Positions 1-10,207 of a stretch of 64,000 nucleotides of DNA are shown here, piece by piece. Where the stretch lies: assembly GCA_023055505.1 (NCBI GenBank), contig JALIRH010000063.1:2125501-2189500 (forward strand). Direction: 5' to 3'. Position 1 is the first letter of the stretch; each line of letters starts with the position of its first letter. The position numbers and the translations under genes are program-made. The stretch is from Callipepla californica brunnescens (Eukaryota; Chordata; Aves; Galliformes; Odontophoridae). The notes under the pieces are model-generated. The model was given only the letters and a program-made list of their open reading frames with translations, had not been told where the DNA came from and did no database searches.

Positions 1-42
1 ACCATTGACCTCAATACGAACCATCTTACTTCTGTCTGTCTC

Positions 43-132
43 GCCTATCCTACACCTATCCTATACCTATCCTATGCCTATCCCATGCCTATCCCATGCC
101 TATCCCATGCCTATCCCATGACTATCCTATGC
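43..132. repeat. 11-bp minisatellite, unit 1
   Basis: About eight tandem copies of CCTATCCCATG and close variants, directly left of the CpG-rich part. The repeat reads as a run of Pro-Met-Pro-Ile-type peptides in one frame, but this comes only from the 11-bp period. Confidence 0.9.
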
Positions 133-134
133 TA

Positions 135-1260
135 CATGATCACTGGGACTCCTGTCCCGACCGGTCGCTGCTTTCCCTCAATGCCCCACACAGCCTGCAC
201 CGGCAACCAGGGCTGTGTAGGACTACCAGGGGCTGCCTAGGAAAGCAGCGGGAGCACAGCCGCAGCACGAACGGCAGCCTCAACGGGCACCACCAGACAG
301 GGCCGGGAAGAGCGACCCTGGGAGCCTGCACAGATGGCAGCGGCAGGCACCCCGGTGGAATAATAAGTACTGGTGGTGGGCACGGATTTAAATTAGGTGC
401 CATAATGGGCCGCCGGTGGCAGGGCGAGAAGACGACCCTGACTGGGGCGATGCGGGCGGTGGGTGGCGGCAGCGGGCAGGGCGCAGCAGGGACCGGCAGG
501 GCGGTGGTGGCCGGGGTTGTCGTCTCCGGCTCAGCTCGGTCGTCGGCGTTACGGGTGAAGAGGACCTGCGAGAAAAGCACGGAGAAGAGGCGGTCGCCGC
601 CGGGTCGAGAGGGAGAACGAGACGGAGGAGCGCGACCCCGACTGCGACAGAGAGCGCGCCCTCGGCTCCTCTCCGCCGTACCTCTCCGCTCGCGGAAGGC
701 CCGTCTCCTCCGCCCTGGTCCCCCGCGGTCCGGCGGCGTTTCTCGGGCACGCCGAAGTCTGCTTCGTCGGCAGCTCCGCGCCGCCGACGAGCGCCCGTCC
801 CCGCGCCGCGGCCCTCGGCGCCGCCCTGTTGGTGCCGCGGGTGCCGTGCGGGCTCCGGAGCGGCGTCGGGCGCCGTTCCCGTCTCGCAGGCGGGAGCGGA
901 TGGTGAAGATGTTAACGAGGCCCCGGACGGCTCTCGCTCGGCTCCCGCTGCGCTCGGAGAACCGCGGCCGCGTCGCATCGCTCCGGCTGCCTGCGGCTTG
1001 TGATCGGCCCCGGGTTGCAACTGCCTCCGGCGCGAGGGAACCAACGGCGTCGAGGCACACGCGCCGCGGCCCCGCGCCGTCGGAGCGCGGAACGCCGCTC
1101 ACCGCCGCCGGGTTGGGGTTGGCGGTGGTCCCGTCGGAGCCGGGGGTTCAGCTCGAGCACCCGAGGGCCCCGAGGGCCGAGGTCGGCACGAGGTTCTCGG
1201 CCACGGGGCTCGGCTGCACCCCCGCAGTGCTTGGCCGTGCCGGTCTGCTCCTTGGTTCTG
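135..1260. promoter_or_regulatory. CpG island, unit 1
   Basis: Very GC-rich sequence with dense CpG, strongest at 395-1250. It begins just after an AT-rich TATA-like GGATTTAAATTAGG at 383-396 and a CCATAATGGG element at 399-408, next to GCCGCCGGTGGCAGGGCG, whose GGTGGCAG part resembles a CTCF core. Open frames of 413 codons (+) and 320 codons (-) run through it, but all frames are open because of base composition and neither resembles a known protein family. I read it as a bidirectional promoter-type island, not a coding exon. Preserved CpGs imply little methylation-driven decay in the germ line. Confidence 0.75.
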
Positions 1261-1320
1261 GACCTAACTGCGGTTCAGCAGTGCTTTTCAGCTCCGAGCA
1301 GTCTGCTCTTCGTTTGCTGG

Positions 1321-1345
1321 AATTATTAAAAAAATAAAAAATAAA
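1321..1345 (+). terminator. Plus-strand poly(A)-signal cluster after CpG island
   Basis: A run of overlapping AATAAA-type hexamers follows directly on the GC-rich core. The same block recurs at about 7650, 12939, 18228 and 23631. It could end a short plus-strand transcript from the island; its use is untested. Confidence 0.35.
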
Positions 1346-2411
1346 TGAAATAGCCTTGTTTTTCTTCAAGACCCTGCTCTGAGCTGTACAGTACGTGCAG
1401 TGCTGGTTATGCGCCGGTGTGCTGTGCAGAACTCTGCTGTCAATTTCACACAGAAGTGTTCCATTCCGGTTACTTCTATGAGACTGGAGACACAGTGCAA
1501 GAAATAGCTGTGTAGAAATTGGTCATGGAATGGCAGTATGTGAGCAAGCTTGATGCTGGTCTGCTGGAAGTGGCGTGCAATTAGTCCGGGTGCTGATGCT
1601 ATCTTGATGAGTGCTGTCCTTCTCTTCTACTGTTTCTCTTTCATATAGAATATAGAAAAACAGCAGACACGTTAATGAAAATGTTTGTTGTTTTTTTTTC
1701 CTTGAAGAAGGCTTGCATGTCATTGCAGGGATATAAAACATCTGTGAAATGTACATTGCATATCTGTATGTGTCGTTAATCGTTGCATTTTTTCCCTTTG
1801 GATTCTGGAACTGCAGACTGTGGAGGGTTATTGAATCTTTATTGCTTCTGAGTTCCAGGATTGATATTCAGAAATTGAGGCTGTGTAACATCAGCAGTCT
1901 GACTTTGCTTCCTGTGCACTGCAGCTTTAAATTTCTAAAGAGTTCCAGCGGCGTGTTAAAATAAGAAGCGGGTGCAGGCTCCACTTCCTGGACACTTTGC
2001 TTTTGTTCTTTCTTGGTTTCAGTCTAAAATAAGTCATTCCAAATAAAAGCCTATTTTTGTTCTCTGTGGGTGGAAAAACCTTGCCTCCCTTGGTTCTCGT
2101 GCCGTGCGCATCGCCGTGAGATATGTATGCAGAGTGTTAGCATCTGAGAGATACTTCGGAGTGCTGGTCACGTGCTAGGAGCGGGAATAAAAGTTCCCCT
2201 TTGAAACATGGAGGTTCAGACGTATTTACAGCATTGTGCTTTCCACCCTTCAGCGTTTGTAAATGAAGGAAACGTCTGAAGGGATCACTTGGGCTGCTGC
2301 ATGAAGAAAGCCACCATGACTGCAGATGGGAGACTTTGGAGGCACGGACTTGGGAAAGGTGTGCTGTGGTCAGGCAAGAGGGCAAACCAGAGCCCGCACA
2401 GGAGCTGCTTA

Positions 2412-2600
2412 AATCACAGAATTAGAAAATGAAGCTTAAGAAGTCTCTTATTCCTTTACCTCTGCTCCCCAAGGAAGGAGTTGTAATGCCCAAACTGTTT
2501 TTGACAGATGAATGTTTGGCCTGTTCAGAAAAATTCAAGTGACGGAGACTCCACAACTTCCCAAGGCAATCCATTCCAGTGCTCAACTGTCCTAACCATT
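2412..2600 (-). mobile_element. Old CR1-type LINE 3' fragment, unit 1 only
   Basis: The sequence begins with a degenerate copy of the CR1 end (AATCACAGAAT-like, read on the plus strand) and contains GGAGACTCCACAACTTCCC and CCATTCCAGTGCTC, the reverse-strand hallmarks of CR1 3' sequence. It is strongly diverged. Units 2-5 lost all but its last few bases through the 989-bp deletion. Confidence 0.6.
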
Positions 2601-3514
2601 ATTCACATTTAATTTGTGTAGGACACAAAGGCTGACATAGCTTCCAAACTAAAAGAAAACATGGGATCTTTATTTACGATGGGCTGGTTCTCCTGTGATG
2701 TGAAAGCTGGTTCCTTCCTAGCACACCTTGCTTTGTGACCAGGATTGGGCAACTGGAAGGAAGCAGTTCTGAGGATTCCATTTCGAGAGCTGCTTTCGGA
2801 CCTGAGGACCTAGGAGCCGACCTCTCCTTAAGATGTGAGACTGGAGTGTGGCTGACAATGTATTCCTTATTCATCCAGAATTGTATCACACACTGTGAGG
2901 TACGTAGGGAGGGAAGGGAGAAAAAGAGAGGAGGGAAGCAAATAATGTGCTGGGAGGTCTGAGGGATATTAAGTACCTTTACGTGAGAAAGAAAGGCAAA
3001 AACGCATAGGAAGAGACTTGGAGTACTGGCAGCTGTATGCTGTTGTCAAAGTGAAAACGCAGAAGCTCGTGTACAATTTCTGTTTGTGTCAGCTCCCCTC
3101 TGCACAAGCGCTGCTCCATGGGCTGGAAGCGCCAATGAGCCATTAAGACAGCACAACCCTCAGAGCAGAATGCTGTGGTGGGATGAGCATTACCCTTCAG
3201 ACTTGCCAGATGCTGGCTGTGTCTGGGACAAATTCCTGTATGAGCTGTAGTTTTTCACTTCTGTCTACCTGTCAGCTTGCAGTGCTAACTGTTCTAAGCA
3301 AACTGTAGACCTTAGAGCCAGCTGTAGTGCCTGCAAAGAAATGCAGTGGATGCAGTGTGACCAAATGACATCCCGTGTCAGGAAGGGACCTTCTGCTGGT
3401 AGGAGCTACAGGTGATTTCTCTTCTGCATGGAGGGCCAGAATTTGTCTTCTAGCATCTTCACAAGGTGTGTGTGATTTATCTGTTAATGTCAGCCATCTC
3501 CAGTACATTTCCTG

Positions 3515-3550
3515 TAAGTTTTTTTTTTTTTTTGCTGTAAGTTTTTATTG
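3515..3550 (+). repeat. Poly-T run flanked by direct repeats
   Basis: A T-run sits between two copies of CTGTAAGTTTTT. The T-run is 15 long in unit 1 and is longer and interrupted (T11 G T14) in units 2 and 3 near 8870 and 14150. It is uninterrupted and longest in unit 4 near 19436. This looks like slippage growth of a T-tract. Confidence 0.7.
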
Positions 3551-4222
3551 ACCTTGTCTCTATGATGGTGAAGAATAACACTTTCATCTCAAAATGCCAA
3601 ATCTGCTTACAGATCTGAATTTCCCCTCCCATGCTAGTGTTCCTACAATCCCTGGGAAGACTGATGTGAGGTGAAACCAAAGTCTAAATGGCTAGTCACA
3701 AGGAACAAACCACCACCACTGAGTCCCTGGTGCTTGCTGATTAAATCTTATTGCAGTAATGTCTGCGAACAGCACTAAACCAGGAGGAGCTGCAAAGGGA
3801 TCTTGACACAAGGGAGGGCTGGCCAATTGCTAATGACATGAAGTTAGCAAGAGCAAGTGTGGGACACTGCAGCTGGGATGGGACGATCCTGCCTCTGTGC
3901 ACACACTGCACAAGGAGAGGCTGCAGAGCGGCCCCACACAAAGGGCTCAGGGGGTTCTGGGTCTGCGCCCAGCAGTGCTCACAGCCAGCCCTGCTGTGCT
4001 GTGAGAAGGCAAGTCCTAGCCTGGGGTCAGGTGGCTGCAGGCCCTCGCTGCTCTTGGTTCCTAAGGCTTCCGAGGTAATGCTTTGGCATCCCCCACTTAG
4101 CTGGGTGCCTCTCCCTCCATCCCCTTGGCTTGCTTACACACGGCTGCTCTGGCAGTTTGGGATTTCACCTTCTAATAAAACAAATCAGGCAAGACAAGTG
4201 GAAAAGGTTTATGATTCCAACA

Positions 4223-4270
4223 TTTATTTTCACAAGTATCAGTCCAAGAATAGTAAAAAAAATAAATAAA
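4223..4270. terminator. Convergent poly(A) signals, unit 1
   Basis: TTTATT at 4223-4228 (AATAAA on the minus strand) and AATAAA at 4261-4266 and 4265-4270 on the plus strand lie within 50 bp. The minus-strand signal is downstream of modules M3, M2 and M1 and could end a leftward transcript. The same pair recurs near 9573-9620, 14862-14909 and 20146-20195. Confidence 0.4.
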
Positions 4271-4341
4271 AGAAGTTTAAAGAACACAAGATAAAAATGA
4301 TATGAACAAAATAACTTATTTTATTTACAGAGATTTTAGAA

Positions 4342-4749
4342 GTGATGCTACTAACTAATACATAGAAGTGATACTACTAACTAATATGTAAAAGTGATAC
4401 TACTAAATAATACATAAAATTGATAATACTCATACATAAAAGTGATAATACTAACTAATACATAAAAGTAATACTCCTAACTATTACAAGCAGGTGATAC
4501 TATTAACTAAAACAGAGAAGTGATACTCCTAACTAATACACAGAGGTGATACTACTAACTAATACATAAAAGTAATACTACTAACTATTACATAGAGGTG
4601 ATACTATTAACTATTACATACAGGTGATACTATTAACTAATACATAGAAGTGATACTCCAAACTAATACATAGAGATGATACTACTAACTAATACAGAGA
4701 AGTGTTACTACTACCTAATACACAGAGGTGATACTCCTAACTAATACAT
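4342..4749. repeat. 26-bp AT-rich minisatellite, unit 1
   Basis: About sixteen degenerate tandem copies of a 26-bp unit of the type GTGATACTACTAACTAATAC plus six variable bases. It ends at ACATTTTGCCATTAAC. It is very AT-rich, in contrast to the GC-rich modules that follow. Confidence 0.92.
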
Positions 4750-4821
4750 TTTGCCATTAACTAGGTCCCTGTGATCCCTATCAGTCTTCTGCTGGGCCAG
4801 TCTCTTCTTCCGCAGCTCAGT

Positions 4822-4932
4822 TCAGTCTGGCAGCGTCAGCCGAGGTTCTTCTCTTCCACACAGTTCTTCCTTGTTGGTCTTCTTGGCGCAGGCGGGCGTC
4901 ATCGACGGTGAGGTGCGATGGGAGAAGAGGAA
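4822..4932 (-). other. Module M1, candidate minus-strand exon, unit 1
   Basis: A GC-richer island of about 110 bp between the AT-rich minisatellite and pyrimidine-rich sequence. On the minus strand its right edge follows a good polypyrimidine tract and AG (CTCCTTTGTATTTGTTTTAG). The frame starting right after that AG is open for 36 codons, contains a Met, and ends in a stop at 4822-4824. It shares a weak pattern of acidic and Arg/Lys residues with M2 and M3 in another frame. It could be the 3' exon of a leftward transcript; no protein family is recognised. Confidence 0.35.
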
Positions 4933-5233
4933 CTAAAACAAATACAAAGGAGAAGAGTTAGTTGCTGCCACGCAAGTCAAGAAAGAAAAGGACAGCAACG
5001 AGAGAAATGAGATATGGAATTTTGAACCGTGACATTGAAAAGTGCCCATGAAAAGTCCATGGTTCTGTTTCAGCCTCCAAGTGAGGCTGAAGTACTTTGA
5101 AAAAATAAAAACCCTGGCTTGTGTTTTCCCCCAAGGAGTGCCCTTAGAAATAAAAGAAGCTGCAGAGCACTTCTGGCCATCCCCCCCTCCTCCACTGCCC
5201 CAGGCTTATTGCACAGGAACACCCCTTGCACAC

Positions 5234-5380
5234 CTCACTCTGCGATGAAGGCGCATCCTCTTCTCCCCGGCGATCTTCCAGCCACTCGTGCCTTCTGCAG
5301 GTGCTGGGCAGCATCAGGTCTTGTTCCTGCCTCGAACTCCGGAGGAGGCAAAGCGACGTCCAAGGACTCAAGCAGCGCAT
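5234..5380 (-). other. Module M2, candidate minus-strand exon, unit 1
   Basis: On the minus strand an acceptor-like CTTCCTTTGTCTGTGCTGCAG is followed at once by ATG and an open frame of 49 codons, up to a weak donor-like GAG/GTGTGC. The encoded segment begins Met-Arg-Cys-Leu-Ser-Pro and contains Glu-Gln-Asp-Leu-Met and clusters of Arg. It is a diverged duplicate of M3, both in DNA and in the same reading frame (shared M-x-C-x-S-P and E-Q-x-L-M patterns). The length is a multiple of three. Coding status is uncertain, because joining M3 to M2 at the visible sites gives an immediate stop, so a non-coding RNA is the simpler reading. Confidence 0.4.
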
Positions 5381-5404
5381 CTGCAGCACAGACAAAGGAA
5401 GTTT

Positions 5405-5755
5405 ATCACTAGCCACTGCCTGTCTCATTATCAACTTTCTCACTCTCAAGAAGGTTTCTCTCCACCAACTGTCTTCCTATTACATATCTAGCTATGCTCT
5501 AACTCTTCTGCTTTCCACTAAGCCATCCATCCACCATCTCTCTAACTACCTGTCTTTCTATGTACGATCTATGCACTAAATATCTCCCTACCAACTATCT
5601 ACCTTGCTATCACCTCTGTCTCTATCAACTGTCTTACTATCCACTAGGTTTCTTGCTATCCGCCAGCTCTCTATCAATCACTTGCAGTTCACTAACCATC
5701 AAGAGAAGAACTACCTTGCTATCCACTGTTTCACTATCCACTACTCTCAGTCCCT
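5405..5755. repeat. CTATC-rich pyrimidine tract between M2 and M3, unit 1
   Basis: Degenerate low-complexity sequence built from CTATC, CTACC and CTCTC motifs with no fixed period. It probably shares an origin with the 11-bp minisatellite. Copies lie at about 10680-11033, 15969-16322 and 21331-21681. Confidence 0.7.
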
Positions 5756-5901
5756 AACCACCAACCCGGGGCCCTCCCCCTGCACAGCCCGCACGGGGCT
5801 GCCAGCCCATCAGCTGCAGGTGCCCCGTTGGGGCCACAGCTGTAAGCAGGGCACTGCAGAGCTGCTGGGGGCTGCCAGGGAGGCAGCTGCAGCATGCGTA
5901 C

Positions 5902-6038
5902 CTTCCTCTGAGCAGAAAGTGCTTACTCTCCTCTCTGTCACTCTTCTGGACGCTGTTCTTCCACCGGCGATGGAGCCACATCAGGTGTTGTTCTTCTTCT
6001 GGGAGGGAGAGTGGTGACTGTGGAATCCAGCAGCTAAT
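5902..6038 (-). other. Module M3, candidate minus-strand exon, unit 1
   Basis: On the minus strand an acceptor-like CTTTTGTCTCTGCCGCAG precedes an open segment of 45 codons plus two bases, ending at a donor-like AGGAAG/GTACGC. The first codon is ATT here but ATG in units 2-4. Duplicate of M2 (see that entry). It is the first module met by a transcript leaving the unit 2 CpG island leftward, after the 11-bp minisatellite and a CTATC tract. Confidence 0.4.
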
Positions 6039-6059
6039 CTGCGGCAGAGACAAAAGATG

Positions 6060-6371
6060 TTAATCACTATGAACTTTCTATGTGGTTATCTACTCTCTAT
6101 CCACTGACTACCTCACTAGTGACTCTGCTTTTATCCCCTATCTCCCCAGATCTGGCTATGATCTACTTACCTGTATCACTAGCAACTATTTTGCTGTCTA
6201 CAAAGTATCTTGCTACCTACAAACCAACTCTCTATTAATGTCCTACCTTGCTATTTTCTCTCCCCACTATCAGTATCACCAACACCTACCTCTTTTGCTA
6301 ACAACTCTCTATCAGCTATCATGCTATCAACCATTGACCTCAATACGAACCATCTTACTTCTGTCTGTCTC
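6060..6371. repeat. CTATC-rich pyrimidine tract before the 11-bp minisatellite, unit 1/2
   Basis: The same kind of degenerate CTATC-rich sequence, running into the 11-bp repeat. Copies lie at about 11338-11650, 16627-16939 and 21985-22298. Confidence 0.7.
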
Positions 6372-6461
6372 GCCTATCCTACACCTATCCTATACCTATC
6401 CTATGCCTATCCCATGCCTATCCCATGCCTATCCCATGCCTATCCCATGACTATCCTATGC
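6372..6461. repeat. 11-bp minisatellite, unit 2
   Basis: Same copy number and variant order as in unit 1 (CCTATCCCATG family), which supports a recent common origin of the CpG-proximal part of units 1 and 2. Confidence 0.9.
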
Positions 6462-6463
6462 TA

Positions 6464-7589
6464 CATGATCACTGGGACTCCTGTCCCGACCGGTCGCTGC
6501 TTTCCCTCAATGCCCCACACAGCCTGCACCGGCAACCAGGGCTGTGCAGGACTACCAGGGGCTGCCTGGGAAAGCAGCGGGAGCACAGCCGCAGCACGAA
6601 CGGCAGCCTCAACGGGCACCACCAGACAGGGCCGGGAAGAGCGACCCTGGGAGCCTGCACAGATGGCAGCGGCAGGCACCCCGATGGAAAAATAAGTACT
6701 GGTGGTGGGCACGGATTTAAATTAGGTGCCATAATGGGCCGCCGGTGGCAGGGCGAGAAGACGACCCTGACTGGGGCGATGCGGGCGGTGGGTGGCGGCA
6801 GCGGGCAGGGCGCAGCAGGGACCGGCAGGGCGGTGGTGGCCGGGGTTGTCGTCTCCGGCTCAGCTCGGTCGTCGGCGTTACGGGTGAAGAGGACCTGCGA
6901 GAAAAGCACGGAGAAGAGGCGGTCGCCGCCGGGTCGAGAGGGAGAACGAGACGGAGGAGCGCGACCCCGACTGCGACAGAGAGCGCGCCCTCGGCTCCTC
7001 TCCGCCGTACCTCTCCGCTCGCGGAAGGCCCGTCTCCTCCGCCCTGGTCCCCCGCGGTCCGGCGGCGTTTCTCGGGCACGCCGAAGTCTGCTTCGTCGGC
7101 AGCTCCGCGCCGCCGACGAGCGCCCGTCCCCGCGCCGCGGCCCTCGGCGCCGCCCTGTTGGTGCCGCGGGTGCCGTGCGGGCTCCGGAGCGGCGTCGGGC
7201 GCCGTTCCCGTCTCGCAGGCGGGAGCGGATGGTGAAGATGTTAACGAGGCCCCGGACGGCTCTCGCTCGGCTCCCGCTGCGCTCGGAGAACCGCGGCCGC
7301 GTCGCATCGCTCCGGCTGCCTGCGGCTTGTGATCGGCCCCGGGTTGCAACTGCCTCCGGCGCGAGGGAACCAACGGCGTCGAGGCACACGCGCCGCGGCC
7401 CCGCGCCGTCGGAGCGCGGAACGCCGCTCACCGCCGCCGGGTTGGGGTTGGCGGTGGTCCCGTCGGAGCCGGGGGTTCAGCTCGAGCACCCGAGGGCCCC
7501 GAGGGCCGAGGTCGGCACGAGGTTCTCGGCCACGGGGCTCGGCTGCACCCCCGCAGTGCTTGGCCGTGCCGGTCTGCTCCTTGGTTCTG
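6464..7589. promoter_or_regulatory. CpG island, unit 2
   Basis: Copy of the unit 1 island with the same type A segment at 6870-6891. The only differences seen are in the GC-moderate left shoulder (for example near 6546, 6568 and 6683-6690). It lies directly upstream, on the minus strand, of modules M3, M2 and M1 of unit 1. Confidence 0.75.
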
Positions 7590-9694
7590 GACCTAACTGC
7601 GGTTCAGCAGTGCTTTTCAGCTCCGAGCAGTCTGCTCTTCGTTTGCTGGAATTATTAAAAAAATAAAAAATAAATGAAATAGCCTTGTTTTTCTTCAAGT
7701 CCCTGCTCTGAGCTGTACAGTACGTGCAGTGCTGGTTATGCACCGGCGTGCTGTGCAGAACTCTGCTGTCAATTTCACACAGAAGTGTTCCATTCCGGTT
7801 ACTTCTATGAGACTGGAGACACAGAGCAAGAAATAGTTGTGTAGAAATTGGTCATGGAATGGCAGTATGTGAGCAAGCAGGATGCTGGTCTGCTGGAAGT
7901 GGTTTGCAGTCAGTCCAGGTGCTCAAGTGTCCTAACCGCTATTCACATTTAATTTGTGTAGGACGCAAAGGCTGACATAGCTTCCAAACTAAAAGAAAAT
8001 ATGGGATCTTTATTTACGATGGGCTGGTTCTCCTGTGATGTGAAAGCTGGTTCCTTCCTAGCACACCTTGCTTTGTGTCCAAGATTGGGCAACTGGAAGG
8101 AAGCAGTTCTGAGGACTCCATTTCGAGAGCTGCTTTCCATCCTGAGGACCTAGGAGAAGACCTCTCCTTAAGATGTGAGACTGGAGTGTGGCTGACTGTA
8201 TTCCTTATTCATCCAGAATTGTATCACACACTGTGAGGTACTCCAGGCACGGAAGGGAGAGAAAGAGAGGAGGGAAGTGAATAATGTGCTGGGAGGTCTG
8301 AGGGATATTAAGTACCTTTACGTGAGAAAGAAAGGCAAAAACGCATAGGAAGAGACTTGGAGTACTGGTAGCTGTATGCTGTTGTCAAAGTGAAAACGCA
8401 GAAGCTCGTGTACAATTTCTGTTTGTGTCAGCTCCCCTCTGCACAAGCGCTGCTGCATGGGCTGGAAGTGCCGATGAGCCATCAAGACAGCACAACCCTC
8501 AGAGCAGAATGCTGTGGTGGGATGAGCATTACCCTTCAGACTTGCCAGATGCTGGCTGTGTCTGGGCCAAATTCCTGAATGAGCTGTAGTTTTTCACTTC
8601 TGTCTACCTGTCAGCTTGCAGTGCTAACTGTTCTAAGCAAATTGTAGACCTTCGAGCCAGCTGTATAGTGCCTGCAAAGAAATGCAGTGGATGCAGTGTG
8701 ACCAAATGACATCCCGTGTCAGGAAGGGACCTTCTGCTGATAGTAGCTACAGGTGATTTCTCTTCTGCATGGAGGGCCAGAATGTGTCTTCTAGCATCTT
8801 CACAAGGTGTGTGTGATTTATCTGTTAATGTCAGCCATCTCCAGTACATTTCCTGTAAGTTTTTTTTTTTTGTTTTTTTTTTTTTTGCTGTAAGTTTTTA
8901 TTGACCTTGTCTCTATGATGGTGAAGAATAACACTTTCATCTCAAAATGCCAAATCTGCTTACAGATCTGAATTTCCCCTCCCATGCTAGTGTTCCTACA
9001 ATCCCTGGGAAGACTGATGTGAGGTGAAACCAAAGTCTAAATGGCTAGTAACAAGGAACAAACCACCACCACTGAGTCCCTGGTGCTTGCTGATTAAATC
9101 TTATTGCAGTAATGTCTGCGAACAGCACTAAACCAGGAGGAGCTGCAAAGGGATCTTGACACATGGGAGGGCTGGCCAATTGCTAATGACATGAAGTTAG
9201 CAAGAGCAAGTGTGGGACACTGCAGCTGGGATGGGACGATCCTGTCTCTGTGCACACACTGTGCTAGGAGAGGCTGCAGAGCAGCCCCACACAAAGGGCT
9301 CAGGGGGTTCTGGGTCTGCGCCCAGCAGTGCCCACAGCCAGCCCTGCTGTGCTGTGAGAAGGCAAGTCCTAGCCTGGGGTCAGGTGGCTGCAGGCCCTCG
9401 CTGCTCCTGGTTCCTAAGGCTTCCGAGGTAATGCTTTGGCATCCCCCACTTAGCTGGGTGCCTCTCCCTCCATCCCCTTGGCTTGCTTACACACGGCTGC
9501 TCTGGCAGTTTGGGATTTCACCTTCTAATAAAACAAATCAGGCAAGACAAGTGGAAAAGGTTTATGATTCCAACATTTATTTTCACAAGTATCAGTCCAA
9601 GAATAGTAAAAAAAATAAATAAAAGAAGTTTAAAGAACACAAGATAAAAATGATATGAACAAAATAACTTATTTTATTTACAGAGATTTTAGAA

Positions 9695-10024
9695 GTGATG
9701 CTACTAACTAATACAAAGAACTGATACTACTAACTAATATGTAAAAGTGATACTACTAAATAATACATAAAATTGATAATACTAATACATAAAAGTGATA
9801 ATACTAACTAATACATAAAAGTAATACTCCTAACTATTACAAGCAGGTGATACTATTAACTAAAACAGAGAAGTGATACTCCTAACTAATACACAGAGGT
9901 GATACTACTGACTAATACATAAAAGTAATACTACTAACTATTACATAGAGGTGATACTACTAACTAATACAGAGAAGTGTTACTACTACCTAATACACAG
10001 AGGTGATACTCCTGTCTAATACAT
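9695..10024. repeat. 26-bp minisatellite, unit 2 (short)
   Basis: Same repeat, lacking three consecutive 26-bp copies (78 bp) that are present in units 1 and 4. Confidence 0.92.
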
Positions 10025-10096
10025 TTTGCCATTAACTAGGTCCCTGTGATCCCTATCAGTCTTCTGCTGGGCCAGTCTCTTCTTCCGCAGCTCAGT

Positions 10097-10207
10097 TCAG
10101 TCTGGCAGCGTCAGCCGAGGTTCTTCTCTTCCACACAGTTCTTCCTTGTTGGTCTTCTTGGCGCAGGCGGGCGTCATCGACGGTGAGGTGAGATGGAAGA
10201 AGAGGAA
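10097..10207 (-). other. Module M1, unit 2
   Basis: Copy of unit 1 M1 with the same acceptor-like edge and stop. It differs at the GATGGAAG/GATGGGAG site next to the acceptor. Confidence 0.35.

Larger units (their letters stand above)
1..6329. repeat. Macrosatellite unit 1 (long form)
   Basis: This is the longest unit. It is the only one that retains about 989 bp at 1592-2580, including an old CR1 fragment, which is absent from units 2-5. It has the full-length 26-bp minisatellite and the type A CpG-core variant at 541-562. It is probably the least derived unit in the window. Confidence 0.93.

Noticed and set aside
399..425. CTCF, YY1 or CArG sites at the CpG-island edge
   Set aside because: CCATAATGGG has one base too few for a CArG box. 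GGTGGCAG matches only part of the CTCF core. Too weak to annotate as sites; mentioned only in the CpG island entry.
140..1102. 320-codon minus-strand open frame in each CpG island
   Set aside because: GC-rich composition removes stops in all frames. No start context, domain or codon pattern supports it, although it could overlap the first exon of a leftward transcript.
96..1337. 413-codon plus-strand open frame (413-479 codons in other units), ending at the A-rich AATAAA block
   Set aside because: It runs through the 11-bp minisatellite and the CpG island, where overlapping frames on both strands are also open. The protein is low-complexity Arg/Pro/Gly/Ser with no domain, and its near-identity between units is explained by overall DNA identity.
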